Shown one piece after another: positions 52,057 through 60,809 of a stretch of DNA of 64,000 nt. The translations under genes and the position numbers were made by a program. The DNA lies in NCBI RefSeq assembly GCF_001042905.1, contig NZ_JYLB01000006.1, forward strand, positions 434,001-498,000. The letters run 5' to 3'. Position 1 is the stretch's first letter, and each line of letters opens with the position of its first letter. The DNA is from Pseudomonas lini. Lineage in GTDB: Bacteria; Pseudomonadota; Gammaproteobacteria; Pseudomonadales; Pseudomonadaceae. Below the pieces are notes generated by a model. That model saw only the letters and a program-made list of their open reading frames with translations. It searched no databases and was not told the origin of the DNA.

Positions 52057-53112
52057 ATGAGCGCCAGCACCACTGCAATCCTGCGTCATGACTGGTCTTT
52101 GGCCGAAGTCAAAGCACTCTTCGTTCAGCCATTCAACGACCTGTTGTTCCAGGCGCAGACGGTGCACCGCGCGCATTTCGACGCCAACCGCGTCCAGGTA
52201 TCGACGCTGCTCTCGATCAAAACCGGCGCTTGCCCGGAAGATTGCAAATATTGTCCGCAGTCCGGCCACTACAACACTGGCCTGGAAAAAGAAAAACTGA
52301 TGGAGGTGCAGAAGGTCCTCGAAGAGGCCGCTCGTGCCAAGGCCATCGGTTCGACCCGTTTCTGCATGGGCGCGGCGTGGAAACACCCATCGGCCAAAGA
52401 CATGCCGTACGTGCTGGAGATGGTCAAAGGCGTGAAAGCCATGGGCCTGGAAACCTGCATGACGCTCGGTCGTCTCGATCAGGACCAGACCGTCGCCCTG
52501 GCTGAAGCCGGCCTCGATTACTACAACCACAACCTCGACACCTCGCCTGAGTTCTACGGCAGCATCATCACCACCCGTACGTACAGCGAGCGCCTGCAAA
52601 CCCTGGCTTACGTGCGTGATTCGGGGATGAAGATCTGCTCCGGCGGCATTCTTGGCATGGGCGAGTCCCTCGACGACCGCGCCAACCTGCTGATCCAGCT
52701 GGCCAACCTGCCCGAGCATCCGGAATCGGTGCCGATCAACATGCTGGTGAAAGTCGCCGGTACGCCACTGGAAAATGCTGACGACATCGATCCGTTCGAC
52801 TTCATCCGCATGCTCGCGGTCGCACGCATCCTGATGCCGAAGTCACACGTGCGCCTGTCCGCCGGCCGTGAAGCGATGAACGAGCAGATGCAGGCCCTGG
52901 CATTCTTTGCTGGCGCCAACTCGATTTTCTACGGCGAAAAACTGCTGACCACCGCCAACCCGCAGGCGGACAAGGACATGCAGCTGTTCTCGCGTCTGGG
53001 CATCCTGCCGGAAGCCCGCGAAGAGCACGCCGACGAAGTGCATCAGGCCGCCATCGAACAGGCATTGGTGGAGCAGAAGAGCAGCGAGCAGTTCTATAAC
53101 GCTGCCGTCTGA
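52057..53112 (+). CDS. bioB: Biotin synthase
   Basis: 351 residues. It is a radical SAM enzyme with the cluster motif C59-x3-C63-x2-C66 (CPEDCKYC) and the second-cluster and substrate residues in the YYNHNLDTSPEFY and RLSAGR segments. It inserts sulfur into dethiobiotin. ATG at 52057 follows AAGGAAACG; longer open reading upstream overlaps the comF start. It leads the bioBFHCD group. Confidence 0.95.
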   Translation: MSASTTAILRHDWSLAEVKALFVQPFNDLLFQAQTVHRAHFDANRVQVSTLLSIKTGACPEDCKYCPQSGHYNTGLEKEKLMEVQKVLEEAARAKAIGSTRFCMGAAWKHPSAKDMPYVLEMVKGVKAMGLETCMTLGRLDQDQTVALAEAGLDYYNHNLDTSPEFYGSIITTRTYSERLQTLAYVRDSGMKICSGGILGMGESLDDRANLLIQLANLPEHPESVPINMLVKVAGTPLENADDIDPFDFIRMLAVARILMPKSHVRLSAGREAMNEQMQALAFFAGANSIFYGEKLLTTANPQADKDMQLFSRLGILPEAREEHADEVHQAAIEQALVEQKSSEQFYNAAV

Positions 53113-53128
53113 TCCAGCACAAATCGAA

Positions 53129-53262
53129 TGTGGGAGCGGGCTTGCTCGCGAAGGCGTCAGTACAGCCGACATCAATGTTGAATGTCACACTGCTTTCGCG
53201 AGCAAGCCCGCTCCCACATTAACCGCGCTCAACCTGTGGGAGCGTGGCTTGCCCGCGATGGC
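53129..53262. repeat. REP hairpin pair plus an extra half copy between bioB and bioF
   Basis: A GTGGGAGCGGGCTTGCTCGC pair (53129-53220) is followed directly by a single GGGAGCGTGGCTTGCCCGCG arm (53235-53260). The two families are here side by side in the same orientation. Confidence 0.9.
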
Positions 53263-53321
53263 CGTGACTCGGTCTCCAGACAAGTCAGGACAGCTCCCCA
53301 CATCTGACCTTCGAGGCATGC

Positions 53322-54500
53322 ATGTCTTTCGATCTCAGCGCGCGCCTTGCTGCCCGTCGTGCCGAAAACCTTTATCGCCAGCGCCCATTGCTCGAAAGCC
53401 CGCAAGGCCCGGAAGTGGTGGTCGATGGTCAGCCGTTGCTGGCGTTCTGTAACAACGATTACCTGGGCCTGGCCAATCACCCGCAAGTGATCGAAGCCTG
53501 GCGCGCCGGCGCGTCGCGTTGGGGCGTGGGCGGTGGCGCTTCGCATCTGGTGATCGGCCACAGCGGCCCGCATCACGCACTGGAAGAAGCCCTCGCCGAG
53601 TTCACCGGCCGTCCGCGAGCGTTGCTGTTCACCACCGGTTACATGGCCAACCTCGGCGCAGTCACCGCGCTGGTCGGGCAGGGCGATACGGTGTTGGAAG
53701 ACCGTCTCAATCATGCGTCGTTGCTGGATGCAGGGTTGTTGTCCGGTGCGCGTTTCAATCGTTATCTGCATAACGACGCGGCCAGTCTGGCCAAGCGTCT
53801 TGAGAAGGCCACCGGCAATACGCTGGTGGTCACCGATGGCGTGTTCAGCATGGACGGCGACATCGCCGACCTGCCGGCGCTGGCGCGGGAAGCCAAGGCC
53901 AAAGGCGCGTGGCTGATGGTCGATGACGCTCACGGTTTTGGTCCGCTGGGTGTCAATGGCGGCGGGATCGTCGAGCATTTCGGTCTGAGTCAGGAAGACG
54001 TACCCGTGTTGGTCGGTACCCTCGGCAAGGCTTTCGGTACGGCCGGTGCGTTTGTCGCCGGCAGTGAAGAGCTGATCGAAAGTCTGATCCAGTTCGCTCG
54101 TCCTTACATCTACACCACCAGCCAACCGCCAGCGCTGGCCTGCGCGACACTGAAAAGCCTGGAGCTGTTGCGTAGCGAACACTGGCGACGTGAGCATCTG
54201 CAGACGCTGATTCGCCAGTTCCGCCAAGGTGCCGAACAGATTGGCCTGGAGTTGATGGACAGCTTCACGCCGATCCAGCCGATCATGATCGGCGACGCCG
54301 GGCGTGCGGTTCGACTGTCGCAGATGCTGCGCGAACGCGGACTGATGGTGACTGCGATTCGTCCACCGACTGTGCCCGCGGGCAGCGCACGTTTGCGCGT
54401 AACCCTGACCGCCGCTCACAGCGAGGCGCAGGTACAGCTATTGTTAAATGGACTGGCCGATTGTTTTCAACAACTGGGACCGGAGCCAAGCCATGCGTGA
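53322..54500 (+). CDS. bioF: 8-amino-7-oxononanoate synthase
   Basis: 392 residues. The PLP lysine is K236 in LVGTLGKAFGTAGAF; FCNNDYLGLANHP near the start and the SHLVIGHSGPHHALEEALA segment are BioF signatures. It condenses pimeloyl-ACP and alanine. The start follows a CTTCGAGGC site. Its stop overlaps bioH by eight bases. Confidence 0.95.
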   Translation: MSFDLSARLAARRAENLYRQRPLLESPQGPEVVVDGQPLLAFCNNDYLGLANHPQVIEAWRAGASRWGVGGGASHLVIGHSGPHHALEEALAEFTGRPRALLFTTGYMANLGAVTALVGQGDTVLEDRLNHASLLDAGLLSGARFNRYLHNDAASLAKRLEKATGNTLVVTDGVFSMDGDIADLPALAREAKAKGAWLMVDDAHGFGPLGVNGGGIVEHFGLSQEDVPVLVGTLGKAFGTAGAFVAGSEELIESLIQFARPYIYTTSQPPALACATLKSLELLRSEHWRREHLQTLIRQFRQGAEQIGLELMDSFTPIQPIMIGDAGRAVRLSQMLRERGLMVTAIRPPTVPAGSARLRVTLTAAHSEAQVQLLLNGLADCFQQLGPEPSHA

Positions 54501-55224
54501 TCGTCTGATTCTGCTGCCGGGTTGGGGTCTCGGGATTTCGCCGCTGGAACCCTTGGCAGCCGCCTTGCAGGGTTTGGATGAGCGTCTGCGTGTCGAGATC
54601 GAGCCATTGCCGGAACTGGAATCGAGCGACCTTGAAGAATGGCTCGATGAGTTGGACTCAACGTTGCCACAGGATGCCTGGCTCGGTGGCTGGTCGTTGG
54701 GCGGCATGCTGGCGTCCGAGTTGGCGGGGCGACGCGGTGACCGCTGCTGCGGGCTGGTGACCCTGGCGAGTAACCCTTCTTTTGTCGCCCATGAGCAGTG
54801 GCCGAGCGCGATGCCCGGCGAAACCTTCGATGCGTTTCTGGCCGGCTGCAAGGCTGACTCGCGCATGACGTTGAAACGTTTTTCGCTGCTGTGCGCCCAA
54901 GGTGCCGAAGACCCGCGCGGGATGTCGCGACTGTTGCTCGCTGGCGCACCGCATACCTCTTCGCCGGCGCTGATGAGCGGCCTGGAGTTGCTTGCCCAAC
55001 TGGATACCCGGCAAGCGTTGCAAGCGTTTCGCGGCCCGCAATTGCACTTGTTCGCCGGCCTCGACGGGCTGGTCCCGGCCGAAGCGGCGGGGGACTTGCT
55101 GGCATTGCTGCCGGATGTCGAAATCGGTCTGATTGAACAGGCCAGTCACGCGTTTCTTCTGGAGGACCCTCACGGAGTGGCGGGGGCGATTCAGGCCTTT
55201 TTGCATGAGTTCGGTGATGACTGA
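54493..55224 (+). CDS. bioH: Pimeloyl-ACP methyl ester esterase
   Basis: 243 residues. The alpha/beta hydrolase nucleophile is S68 (GWSLGG), with D191 (FAGLDGLVP) and H219 (QASHAFL) as the other triad members; LLPGWG forms the oxyanion strand near the start. It frees pimeloyl-ACP from the BioC methyl ester. ATG at 54493 (MRDRLILLPGWG) lies inside the bioF end. It sits in the operon here, unlike in E. coli. Confidence 0.92.
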   Translation: MRDRLILLPGWGLGISPLEPLAAALQGLDERLRVEIEPLPELESSDLEEWLDELDSTLPQDAWLGGWSLGGMLASELAGRRGDRCCGLVTLASNPSFVAHEQWPSAMPGETFDAFLAGCKADSRMTLKRFSLLCAQGAEDPRGMSRLLLAGAPHTSSPALMSGLELLAQLDTRQALQAFRGPQLHLFAGLDGLVPAEAAGDLLALLPDVEIGLIEQASHAFLLEDPHGVAGAIQAFLHEFGDD

Positions 55225-56029
55225 TTTATCCCTTCCCAACCTGCCCGGCGGCTTGCCCGACAAACGCCAGGTGGCGGCGTCCTTTTCCCGTGCGGCGGCG
55301 AGCTACGACAGCGTGGCCGAATTACAGCGCGACGTGGGCAGCGAATTGTTACGTCGGTTGCCGGAAGATTTTGTCCCTGCTCGTTGGCTGGATATGGGCT
55401 GCGGCACCGGGTATTTCAGCCGAGCCTTGGCGGAGAAATTTGCTGCGAGCGCTGGCGTGGCGTTGGACATCGCAGAAGGCATGCTCAATCACGCCCGTCC
55501 CTTGGGCGGCGCGACTCATTTCATCGCGGGCGATGCGGAGCGCTTGCCGTTGCAGGACTCTACCTGCGACCTGGTCTTCTCCAGCCTGGCGGTGCAATGG
55601 TGCGCGGATTTCGCCTCGGTGCTCAATGAAGCGTATCGGGTACTGAAACCGGGCGGAATTTTCGCGTTTGCTAGTCTGTGTGTAGGCACTCTGTACGAAT
55701 TGCGCGACAGCTGGCGTCAGGTGGATGGCATGGTGCACGTCAACCGCTTCCGCGAGTTCGGTGTTTACCAACAGCTTTGCGCGGGCAGCGGCTTGAAGGT
55801 CGTCAGCCTCGAAACGCAGCCGCATGTGTTGCATTACCCCGATGTCCGCAGCCTGACCCATGAGCTCAAGGCACTTGGGGCGCACAACCTGAACCCCGGC
55901 CGGCCGGGCGGTTTGACCGGCAGGGCGCGGATCCTCGGCCTGATCGAGGCTTACGAGCAGTATCGTCAGGCACAGGGACTGCCGGCGACTTATCAAGTGG
56001 TTTACGCCGTGTTGGAGAAACCCTTATGA
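55217..56029 (+). CDS. bioC: Malonyl-ACP O-methyltransferase
   Basis: 270 residues. The SAM-binding motif I is LDMGCGTGYFSR (about 58-69), motif II follows in DLVFSSLAVQW. It methylates malonyl-ACP to start pimelate synthesis. The start at 55217 (MTDLSLPNLPGG) overlaps the bioH stop by eight bases; an ATG at 55205 is also in frame. Confidence 0.93.
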   Translation: MTDLSLPNLPGGLPDKRQVAASFSRAAASYDSVAELQRDVGSELLRRLPEDFVPARWLDMGCGTGYFSRALAEKFAASAGVALDIAEGMLNHARPLGGATHFIAGDAERLPLQDSTCDLVFSSLAVQWCADFASVLNEAYRVLKPGGIFAFASLCVGTLYELRDSWRQVDGMVHVNRFREFGVYQQLCAGSGLKVVSLETQPHVLHYPDVRSLTHELKALGAHNLNPGRPGGLTGRARILGLIEAYEQYRQAQGLPATYQVVYAVLEKPL

Positions 56030-56706
56030 GCGCAGCCTATTTCATCACCGGTACTGACACCGATGTCGGCAAGACCACCGTCGCCGCAGGTTTGCTGCAT
56101 GCCGCGCGATTAGCGGGTTTGAGCACGGCGGCAGGCAAGCCGGTGGCCTCCGGTTGCGACCTGACGCCCAAGGGTTTGCGCAACGCAGATGCGCTGGCGC
56201 TGTTGGCCGAGTGCTCGATACCGTTGACCTACGATCAGGTCAATCCGGTCGCGTTCGAACCGGCGATTGCACCGCATCTGGCGGCCCGGGAGGCTGGCGT
56301 GGCGTTGACCGTGCAATCCCTGTTGACCCCGATGCGGCAGATTCTCGATATGCAGGCGGACTTCACCTTGATCGAAGGCGCTGGCGGCTGGCGAGTGCCA
56401 TTGGCGGATCAGGACAATCTGTCGGACCTGGCCATGGCGCTGGGTCTGCCGGTGATCCTGGTGGTCGGCGTGCGGCTGGGTTGCATCAATCATGCACTGC
56501 TGACAGCCGAGGCGATCGCACGGGATGGTTTGCAGTTGGCAGGGTGGGTGGCCAACATCATCGATCCGAAGACTTCGCGTCTGGAAGAGAACCTCGCGAC
56601 GCTGGCCGAGCGCATTCCCGCGCCGTGTCTGGGGAGGGTGCCGAAACTCAAATCGGTGACAGCCGACGCGGTAGCCGAGCACCTGCAGCTGGATCTGCTG
56701 GACTGA
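56026..56706 (+). CDS. bioD: Dethiobiotin synthetase
   Basis: 226 residues. The P-loop GTDTDVGKTT is at 8-17, followed by KPVASG and EGAGGWRVPL, all BioD hallmarks. It closes the ureido ring using ATP and CO2. Its start overlaps bioC by four bases (ATGA). The last gene of the biotin group. Confidence 0.95.
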   Translation: MSAAYFITGTDTDVGKTTVAAGLLHAARLAGLSTAAGKPVASGCDLTPKGLRNADALALLAECSIPLTYDQVNPVAFEPAIAPHLAAREAGVALTVQSLLTPMRQILDMQADFTLIEGAGGWRVPLADQDNLSDLAMALGLPVILVVGVRLGCINHALLTAEAIARDGLQLAGWVANIIDPKTSRLEENLATLAERIPAPCLGRVPKLKSVTADAVAEHLQLDLLD

Positions 56707-56825
56707 AATTTCAACGTGGGTTTTACCTATGACAAGGCACTGTGCCATTAGTGTTTTTGTCGGGCCTTTTGTCGGCGTGTCTGGTTCAATGGCCGCAGTT
56801 GATCCTTTGTCGGACGAGTTCCCCC

Positions 56826-57122
56826 ATGGAAATCTCAGGAAACACCGCTTTTTATGCCGGTCTGAGCACTATTCAGACAGGGCAGAACCGTGTCGATCAG
56901 GCTTCGGGTCAGATCGCCAACAACACCATCGAGCGTTCGGTCACCAGTCAATCCTCCGAGGTTCAGGTCGATCGTCTGCGTTCGGTAGACCGCAGCCAGC
57001 AATCGGATCTGGCCAGCAACATGGTCGAGATGTCCCAAGGCAAGTTCCAGGTGGAACTGGGCGTCAAAGTCGCCAAGGCATCCGATGAAATGCTTGGCAC
57101 GCTGATCGATACGTTCGCCTGA
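56826..57122 (+). CDS. 98-residue protein resembling the N-terminal region of flagellar rod/hook proteins
   Basis: 98 residues. The opening MEISGNTAFYAGLSTIQTGQNRVDQASGQIANN is laid out like the N-terminal helix of FlgB/FlgC/FlgG-type rod proteins (A-x-GL-x-xxQ...xNIAN), and the middle is a long Gln/Ser-rich amphipathic helix. It lacks a C-terminal rod domain and no flagellar genes are near. The start at 56826 has a poor ribosome-binding site (CCCCC before ATG); longer frames upstream look worse. The function is unknown. A terminator follows. Confidence 0.7.
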   Translation: MEISGNTAFYAGLSTIQTGQNRVDQASGQIANNTIERSVTSQSSEVQVDRLRSVDRSQQSDLASNMVEMSQGKFQVELGVKVAKASDEMLGTLIDTFA

Positions 57123-57145
57123 TCCCTCGCTGAATCCGCTACTCC

Positions 57146-57172
57146 AACGCCGCGCCTGTTCGCGGCGTTTTT
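57146..57172 (+). terminator. Rho-independent terminator after the 98-residue gene
   Basis: Stem AACGCCGCG, loop CCTGTT, stem CGCGGCGTT, then TTT. Confidence 0.85.
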
Positions 57173-57232
57173 CTGCGTAAGTCCTTCTGCCTCAACTAAT
57201 CTCTCCTACATGGCGTGTTGTTCAATCAACGG

Positions 57233-57254
57233 CGGCCACGCAGCTGCGTGGCCG
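57233..57254. promoter_or_regulatory. Perfect 22-base palindrome upstream of the acyl-CoA dehydrogenase
   Basis: CGGCCACGCAG and its exact inverse, with no loop and no T run. It is about 45 bases before the -35 box below. Either a dimeric regulator site or a hairpin; not assigned. Confidence 0.45.
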
Positions 57255-57295
57255 AGATTGTCATGGCGCGATGACGAACGGCAAAAGATCGGCGC

Positions 57296-57324
57296 TTGAC
57301 AAGAATTGGGCGTAAACGTATGTT
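57296..57324 (+). promoter_or_regulatory. Sigma-70 promoter of the first acyl-CoA dehydrogenase
   Basis: TTGACA at 57296-57301, 17-base spacer, TATGTT at 57319-57324. Confidence 0.7.
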
Positions 57325-57325
57325 T

Positions 57326-57339
57326 CAAACAACTGTTTG
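57326..57339. promoter_or_regulatory. PsrA-type operator
   Basis: CAAAC-AACT-GTTTG, an exact match to the CAAAC-N2-4-GTTTG pattern known for PsrA, the fatty-acid-responsive repressor. It covers the start-point region of the promoter just upstream, where bound repressor would block transcription. It is 61 bases before the ATG of the acyl-CoA dehydrogenase. Confidence 0.65.
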
Positions 57340-57400
57340 ACCGTCACAACAAATCAATGCGGTCGTTCATTCCCGGTTACATCAGCAGAGGTTTATCGCT

Positions 57401-59206
57401 ATGCCTGACTACAAGGCCCCCTTGCGTGATATTCGCTTCGTTCGTGACGAACTGCTCGGCTACGAAGCGCACTATCAGAGCCTTCCGGCTTGTGCAGACG
57501 CAACTCCGGACATGGTTGACGCCATTCTCGAAGAAGGCGCCAAGTTTTGTGAGCAGGTGCTGGCTCCGCTGAACCGCGTGGGTGACACCGAAGGCTGCAC
57601 CTGGAGCGAGTCTGGCGTTAAAACCCCGACCGGTTTCAAAGAAGCCTACAAGCAATTCGTTGAAGGTGGCTGGCCAAGCCTGGCTCACGACATAGAGCAC
57701 GGCGGCCAAGGCCTGCCTGAGTCTCTGGGTCTGGCTGTCAGCGAAATGGTTGGCGAAGCCAACTGGTCGTGGGGCATGTACCCAGGCCTGTCCCATGGCG
57801 CGATGAACACCATTTCCGAACACGGTACGCCTGAGCAGCAAGATGCATACCTGACCAAACTGGTTTCCGGCGAATGGACCGGCACTATGTGCCTGACCGA
57901 ACCGCACTGCGGCACCGACCTGGGCATGCTGCGCACCAAGGCCGAGCCTCAGGCTGACGGTTCCTACAAAGTGTCCGGCACCAAGATCTTCATCTCGGCC
58001 GGCGAACACGACATGGCCGACAACATCGTCCACATCGTTCTGGCACGTCTGCCGGATGCACCGGCCGGCACCAAAGGCATTTCCCTGTTCATCGTTCCGA
58101 AATTCCTGCCAAACGCAGACGGCTCGATCGGCGAACGCAACGCTGTGACCTGCGGTTCCCTGGAACACAAGATGGGCATCCACGGTAACGCCACCTGCGT
58201 GATGAACTTCGACGCGGCCACCGGTTACCTGATCGGCCCGGCGAACAAAGGCCTGAACTGCATGTTCACCTTTATGAACACCGCACGTCTGGGTACCGCG
58301 CTGCAAGGTCTGGCTCACGCCGAAATCGGCTTCCAGGGCGGTCTGAAATACGCTCGCGATCGCCTGCAAATGCGTTCCCTGACTGGCCCGAAAGCGCCGG
58401 ACAAAGCCGCTGACCCGATCATCGTTCACCCTGATGTACGCCGCATGCTGTTGACCATGAAGGCATTCGCCGAAGGCAACCGTGCGATGGTTTACTTCAC
58501 CGCCAAGCAAGTCGACATCGTTAAATACGGCGTGGACGAAGAAGAGAAGAAGAAAGCCGACGCACTGCTGGCCTTCATGACTCCGATCGCTAAAGCCTTC
58601 ATGACTGAAGTCGGTTTCGAATCTGCTAACCACGGCGTGCAGATCTATGGCGGCCACGGCTTCATCGCCGAGTGGGGCATGGAGCAGAACGTTCGCGACA
58701 GCCGCATTTCGATGCTGTACGAAGGCACCACCGGTATCCAGGCACTCGATCTGCTGGGCCGTAAAGTGCTGATGACTCAAGGCGAAGCGCTCAAAGGCTT
58801 CACCAAGATCGTCCACAAGTTCTGCCAGACCAACGAAGGCAATGACGCGGTCAAAGAGTTCGTCGAGCCATTGGCTGCGCTGAACAAAGAATGGGGCGAG
58901 CTGACCATGAAGGTCGGTATGGCCGCCATGAAAGACCGCGAAGAAGTTGGCGCCGCGTCGGTGGACTACCTGATGTACTCCGGTTACGCCTGCCTCGCCT
59001 ACTTCTGGGCTGACATGGCGCGTCTGGCTGCCGAGAAACTGGCTGCCGGCACCACCGAAGAGGCGTTCTACACCGCCAAGCTGCAGACTGCGCGCTTCTA
59101 CTTCCAGCGTATCCTGCCGCGTACCCGCACTCACGTTGTAACCATGCTGTCGGGAGCCAACAACCTGATGGACATGAAAGAAGAAGACTTCGCACTGGGT
59201 TACTAA
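57401..59206 (+). CDS. Acyl-CoA dehydrogenase (large, ~600-residue type), copy 1
   Basis: 601 residues. It has the acyl-CoA dehydrogenase core with LTEPHCGTDLGMLRTKAEP (about 165-183), KIFISAGEHD and the likely catalytic base E441 in YEGTTGIQALDLLGRK. The C-terminal extension (about 470-601) is typical of the large bacterial group with FadE activity. It oxidises long-chain acyl-CoA in beta-oxidation. A PsrA-type operator upstream fits. Two close paralogues follow at 60810 and 62874. Confidence 0.92.
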   Translation: MPDYKAPLRDIRFVRDELLGYEAHYQSLPACADATPDMVDAILEEGAKFCEQVLAPLNRVGDTEGCTWSESGVKTPTGFKEAYKQFVEGGWPSLAHDIEHGGQGLPESLGLAVSEMVGEANWSWGMYPGLSHGAMNTISEHGTPEQQDAYLTKLVSGEWTGTMCLTEPHCGTDLGMLRTKAEPQADGSYKVSGTKIFISAGEHDMADNIVHIVLARLPDAPAGTKGISLFIVPKFLPNADGSIGERNAVTCGSLEHKMGIHGNATCVMNFDAATGYLIGPANKGLNCMFTFMNTARLGTALQGLAHAEIGFQGGLKYARDRLQMRSLTGPKAPDKAADPIIVHPDVRRMLLTMKAFAEGNRAMVYFTAKQVDIVKYGVDEEEKKKADALLAFMTPIAKAFMTEVGFESANHGVQIYGGHGFIAEWGMEQNVRDSRISMLYEGTTGIQALDLLGRKVLMTQGEALKGFTKIVHKFCQTNEGNDAVKEFVEPLAALNKEWGELTMKVGMAAMKDREEVGAASVDYLMYSGYACLAYFWADMARLAAEKLAAGTTEEAFYTAKLQTARFYFQRILPRTRTHVVTMLSGANNLMDMKEEDFALGY

Positions 59207-59225
59207 GCCCTACGCAGTCCTTCAC

Positions 59226-59260
59226 AAAGCCGCTGCTTCCTCGGGAGCAGCGGCTTTTTT
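59226..59260 (+). terminator. Rho-independent terminator after acyl-CoA dehydrogenase copy 1
   Basis: AAAGCCGCTGCT and AGCAGCGGCTTTTTT arms; the run of T is clear. Confidence 0.9.
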
Positions 59261-59429
59261 GTGTCTGAGGCAAACGGGCTGCGCCTGTAAATATTCCTGA
59301 CTAAAACGCTAAGAAGAACGCCGTTGCTGCCGTTAAAGAGGATGGCGATGTGACACACGTCACATTGCACGTGCTTAGCTGTTCCAAATGCAGGCACAAT
59401 GCCATCTTTGCCGGGTCGGAGCTTTACCC

Positions 59430-60719
59430 TTGCCGCGTTCTTCCGCTGTACGTTTCAGTCATTTTTTGCCATCGCTGCTGTTGTTGCTTGCGGGGCTTGC
59501 GGCTGCCTACGTCAAGGATCTCAACGTTTTCTTCACTTCGCTGTTCAACGTGCTGCCTACTCTGGTGCTGTTGCTCGGCGGGGCGTATTGCGCGGTTTAC
59601 CGACGCCAGCGTGAACTGTTTCTGATGGTCACGGTGTACATCGCCTACTTCCTGCTCGACACTCAGACCGATTACTACCGCGATAACGGCAAAGTTCGCG
59701 AAGACGCCGCCGTAGTCTTCCATCTGTGCTGTTTTTTGCTGCCGTTGCTATTTGGTTTGTTCGCCGCCTGGCAAGAGCGCACCCATCTGTTCCAGGACAT
59801 GGTGGCGCGCTTCGCCGTGTTGCTGGCGTTCGGCAGCGTGGCGCTGGGGCTGGAACAAAGTTACCCACAGGCGCTGCTGATGTGGCTCTCGGAGATCCGC
59901 TGGCCAGCTTTGCATGGTACGTGGATGAGCCTGATTCAGTTGTCCTACCCGGTATTCATTGCCTCGTTCCTGTTACTGGCCTGGCAATACTGGCGCAACC
60001 CGAGACCCTTGCATGCTGCGCAGTTGGTGGGACTGTTGGGATTGTTCTGGATGTTGCCGAAAACCTTCATCCTGCCCTTCACCCTGAACATCATGTGCAG
60101 CCAGGTGATGTTGATGATTGCGGCGGCGGTTGCCCATGAGGCCTATCAGATGGCCTTCCGCGATGAGCTCACCGGTCTGCCGGGTCGCCGCGCCCTGAAC
60201 GAACGCATGCAACGGCTGGGGCGCAATTACGTGCTGGCCATGGGCGACGTCGATCACTTCAAGAAATTCAACGACACCCACGGTCACGATGTCGGCGACC
60301 AAGTGTTGCGACTGGTCGCCAGCAAGCTGTCGAAAATCAGCGGAGGCGGTAGGGCCTATCGCTACGGCGGTGAAGAATTTGCTCTGGTGTTCGCAGGTAA
60401 AACCCTCGAAGAGTGCATGCCACACCTGGAGGTCATCCGCGAATCCATCGCCACCTACAACATCCAGCTGCGCAATCAGGATAACCGTCCCCAGGATGAC
60501 CAGCAGGGACGCCAGCGCCGCGCGGGTTCAGGCGCCTCGAGCGTATCGGTCACGGTCAGCATCGGCGTCGCCGAGCGACTGGAACAGCGCACGCCGGAAG
60601 AAGTGCTCAAATCCGCTGACCAGGCGCTCTACAGCGCCAAAGGCGCGGGGCGAAACTGTGTGATGGCTTTCGGTCAGAACCGTCGTGGCGCGGTTCGCAT
60701 GGACGCCGCTGCGGGTTGA
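59430..60719 (+). CDS. Membrane-bound GGDEF diguanylate cyclase
   Basis: 429 residues from a TTG start with GGAG eight bases upstream; an ATG at 59388 would add 14 residues but has no such site. About six hydrophobic segments fill residues 12-245. The GGDEF domain follows (DELTGLPGRRALNERM) with GGEEF at 313-317, so it should make c-di-GMP. The I-site position reads SGGG instead of RxxD, so product inhibition is unlikely. An unusual QDNRPQDDQQGRQRR loop lies at about 350. It sits between two acyl-CoA dehydrogenases. Confidence 0.88.
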   Translation: MPRSSAVRFSHFLPSLLLLLAGLAAAYVKDLNVFFTSLFNVLPTLVLLLGGAYCAVYRRQRELFLMVTVYIAYFLLDTQTDYYRDNGKVREDAAVVFHLCCFLLPLLFGLFAAWQERTHLFQDMVARFAVLLAFGSVALGLEQSYPQALLMWLSEIRWPALHGTWMSLIQLSYPVFIASFLLLAWQYWRNPRPLHAAQLVGLLGLFWMLPKTFILPFTLNIMCSQVMLMIAAAVAHEAYQMAFRDELTGLPGRRALNERMQRLGRNYVLAMGDVDHFKKFNDTHGHDVGDQVLRLVASKLSKISGGGRAYRYGGEEFALVFAGKTLEECMPHLEVIRESIATYNIQLRNQDNRPQDDQQGRQRRAGSGASSVSVTVSIGVAERLEQRTPEEVLKSADQALYSAKGAGRNCVMAFGQNRRGAVRMDAAAG

Positions 60720-60809
60720 GTGATGATGGCGCATTCAGCGTCTGGACTGTGATTGTGAGGCGTGGTGGGCGGCAGTAGGTTTGAGCAATCTGCTGCCGGA
60801 GAAATGACC

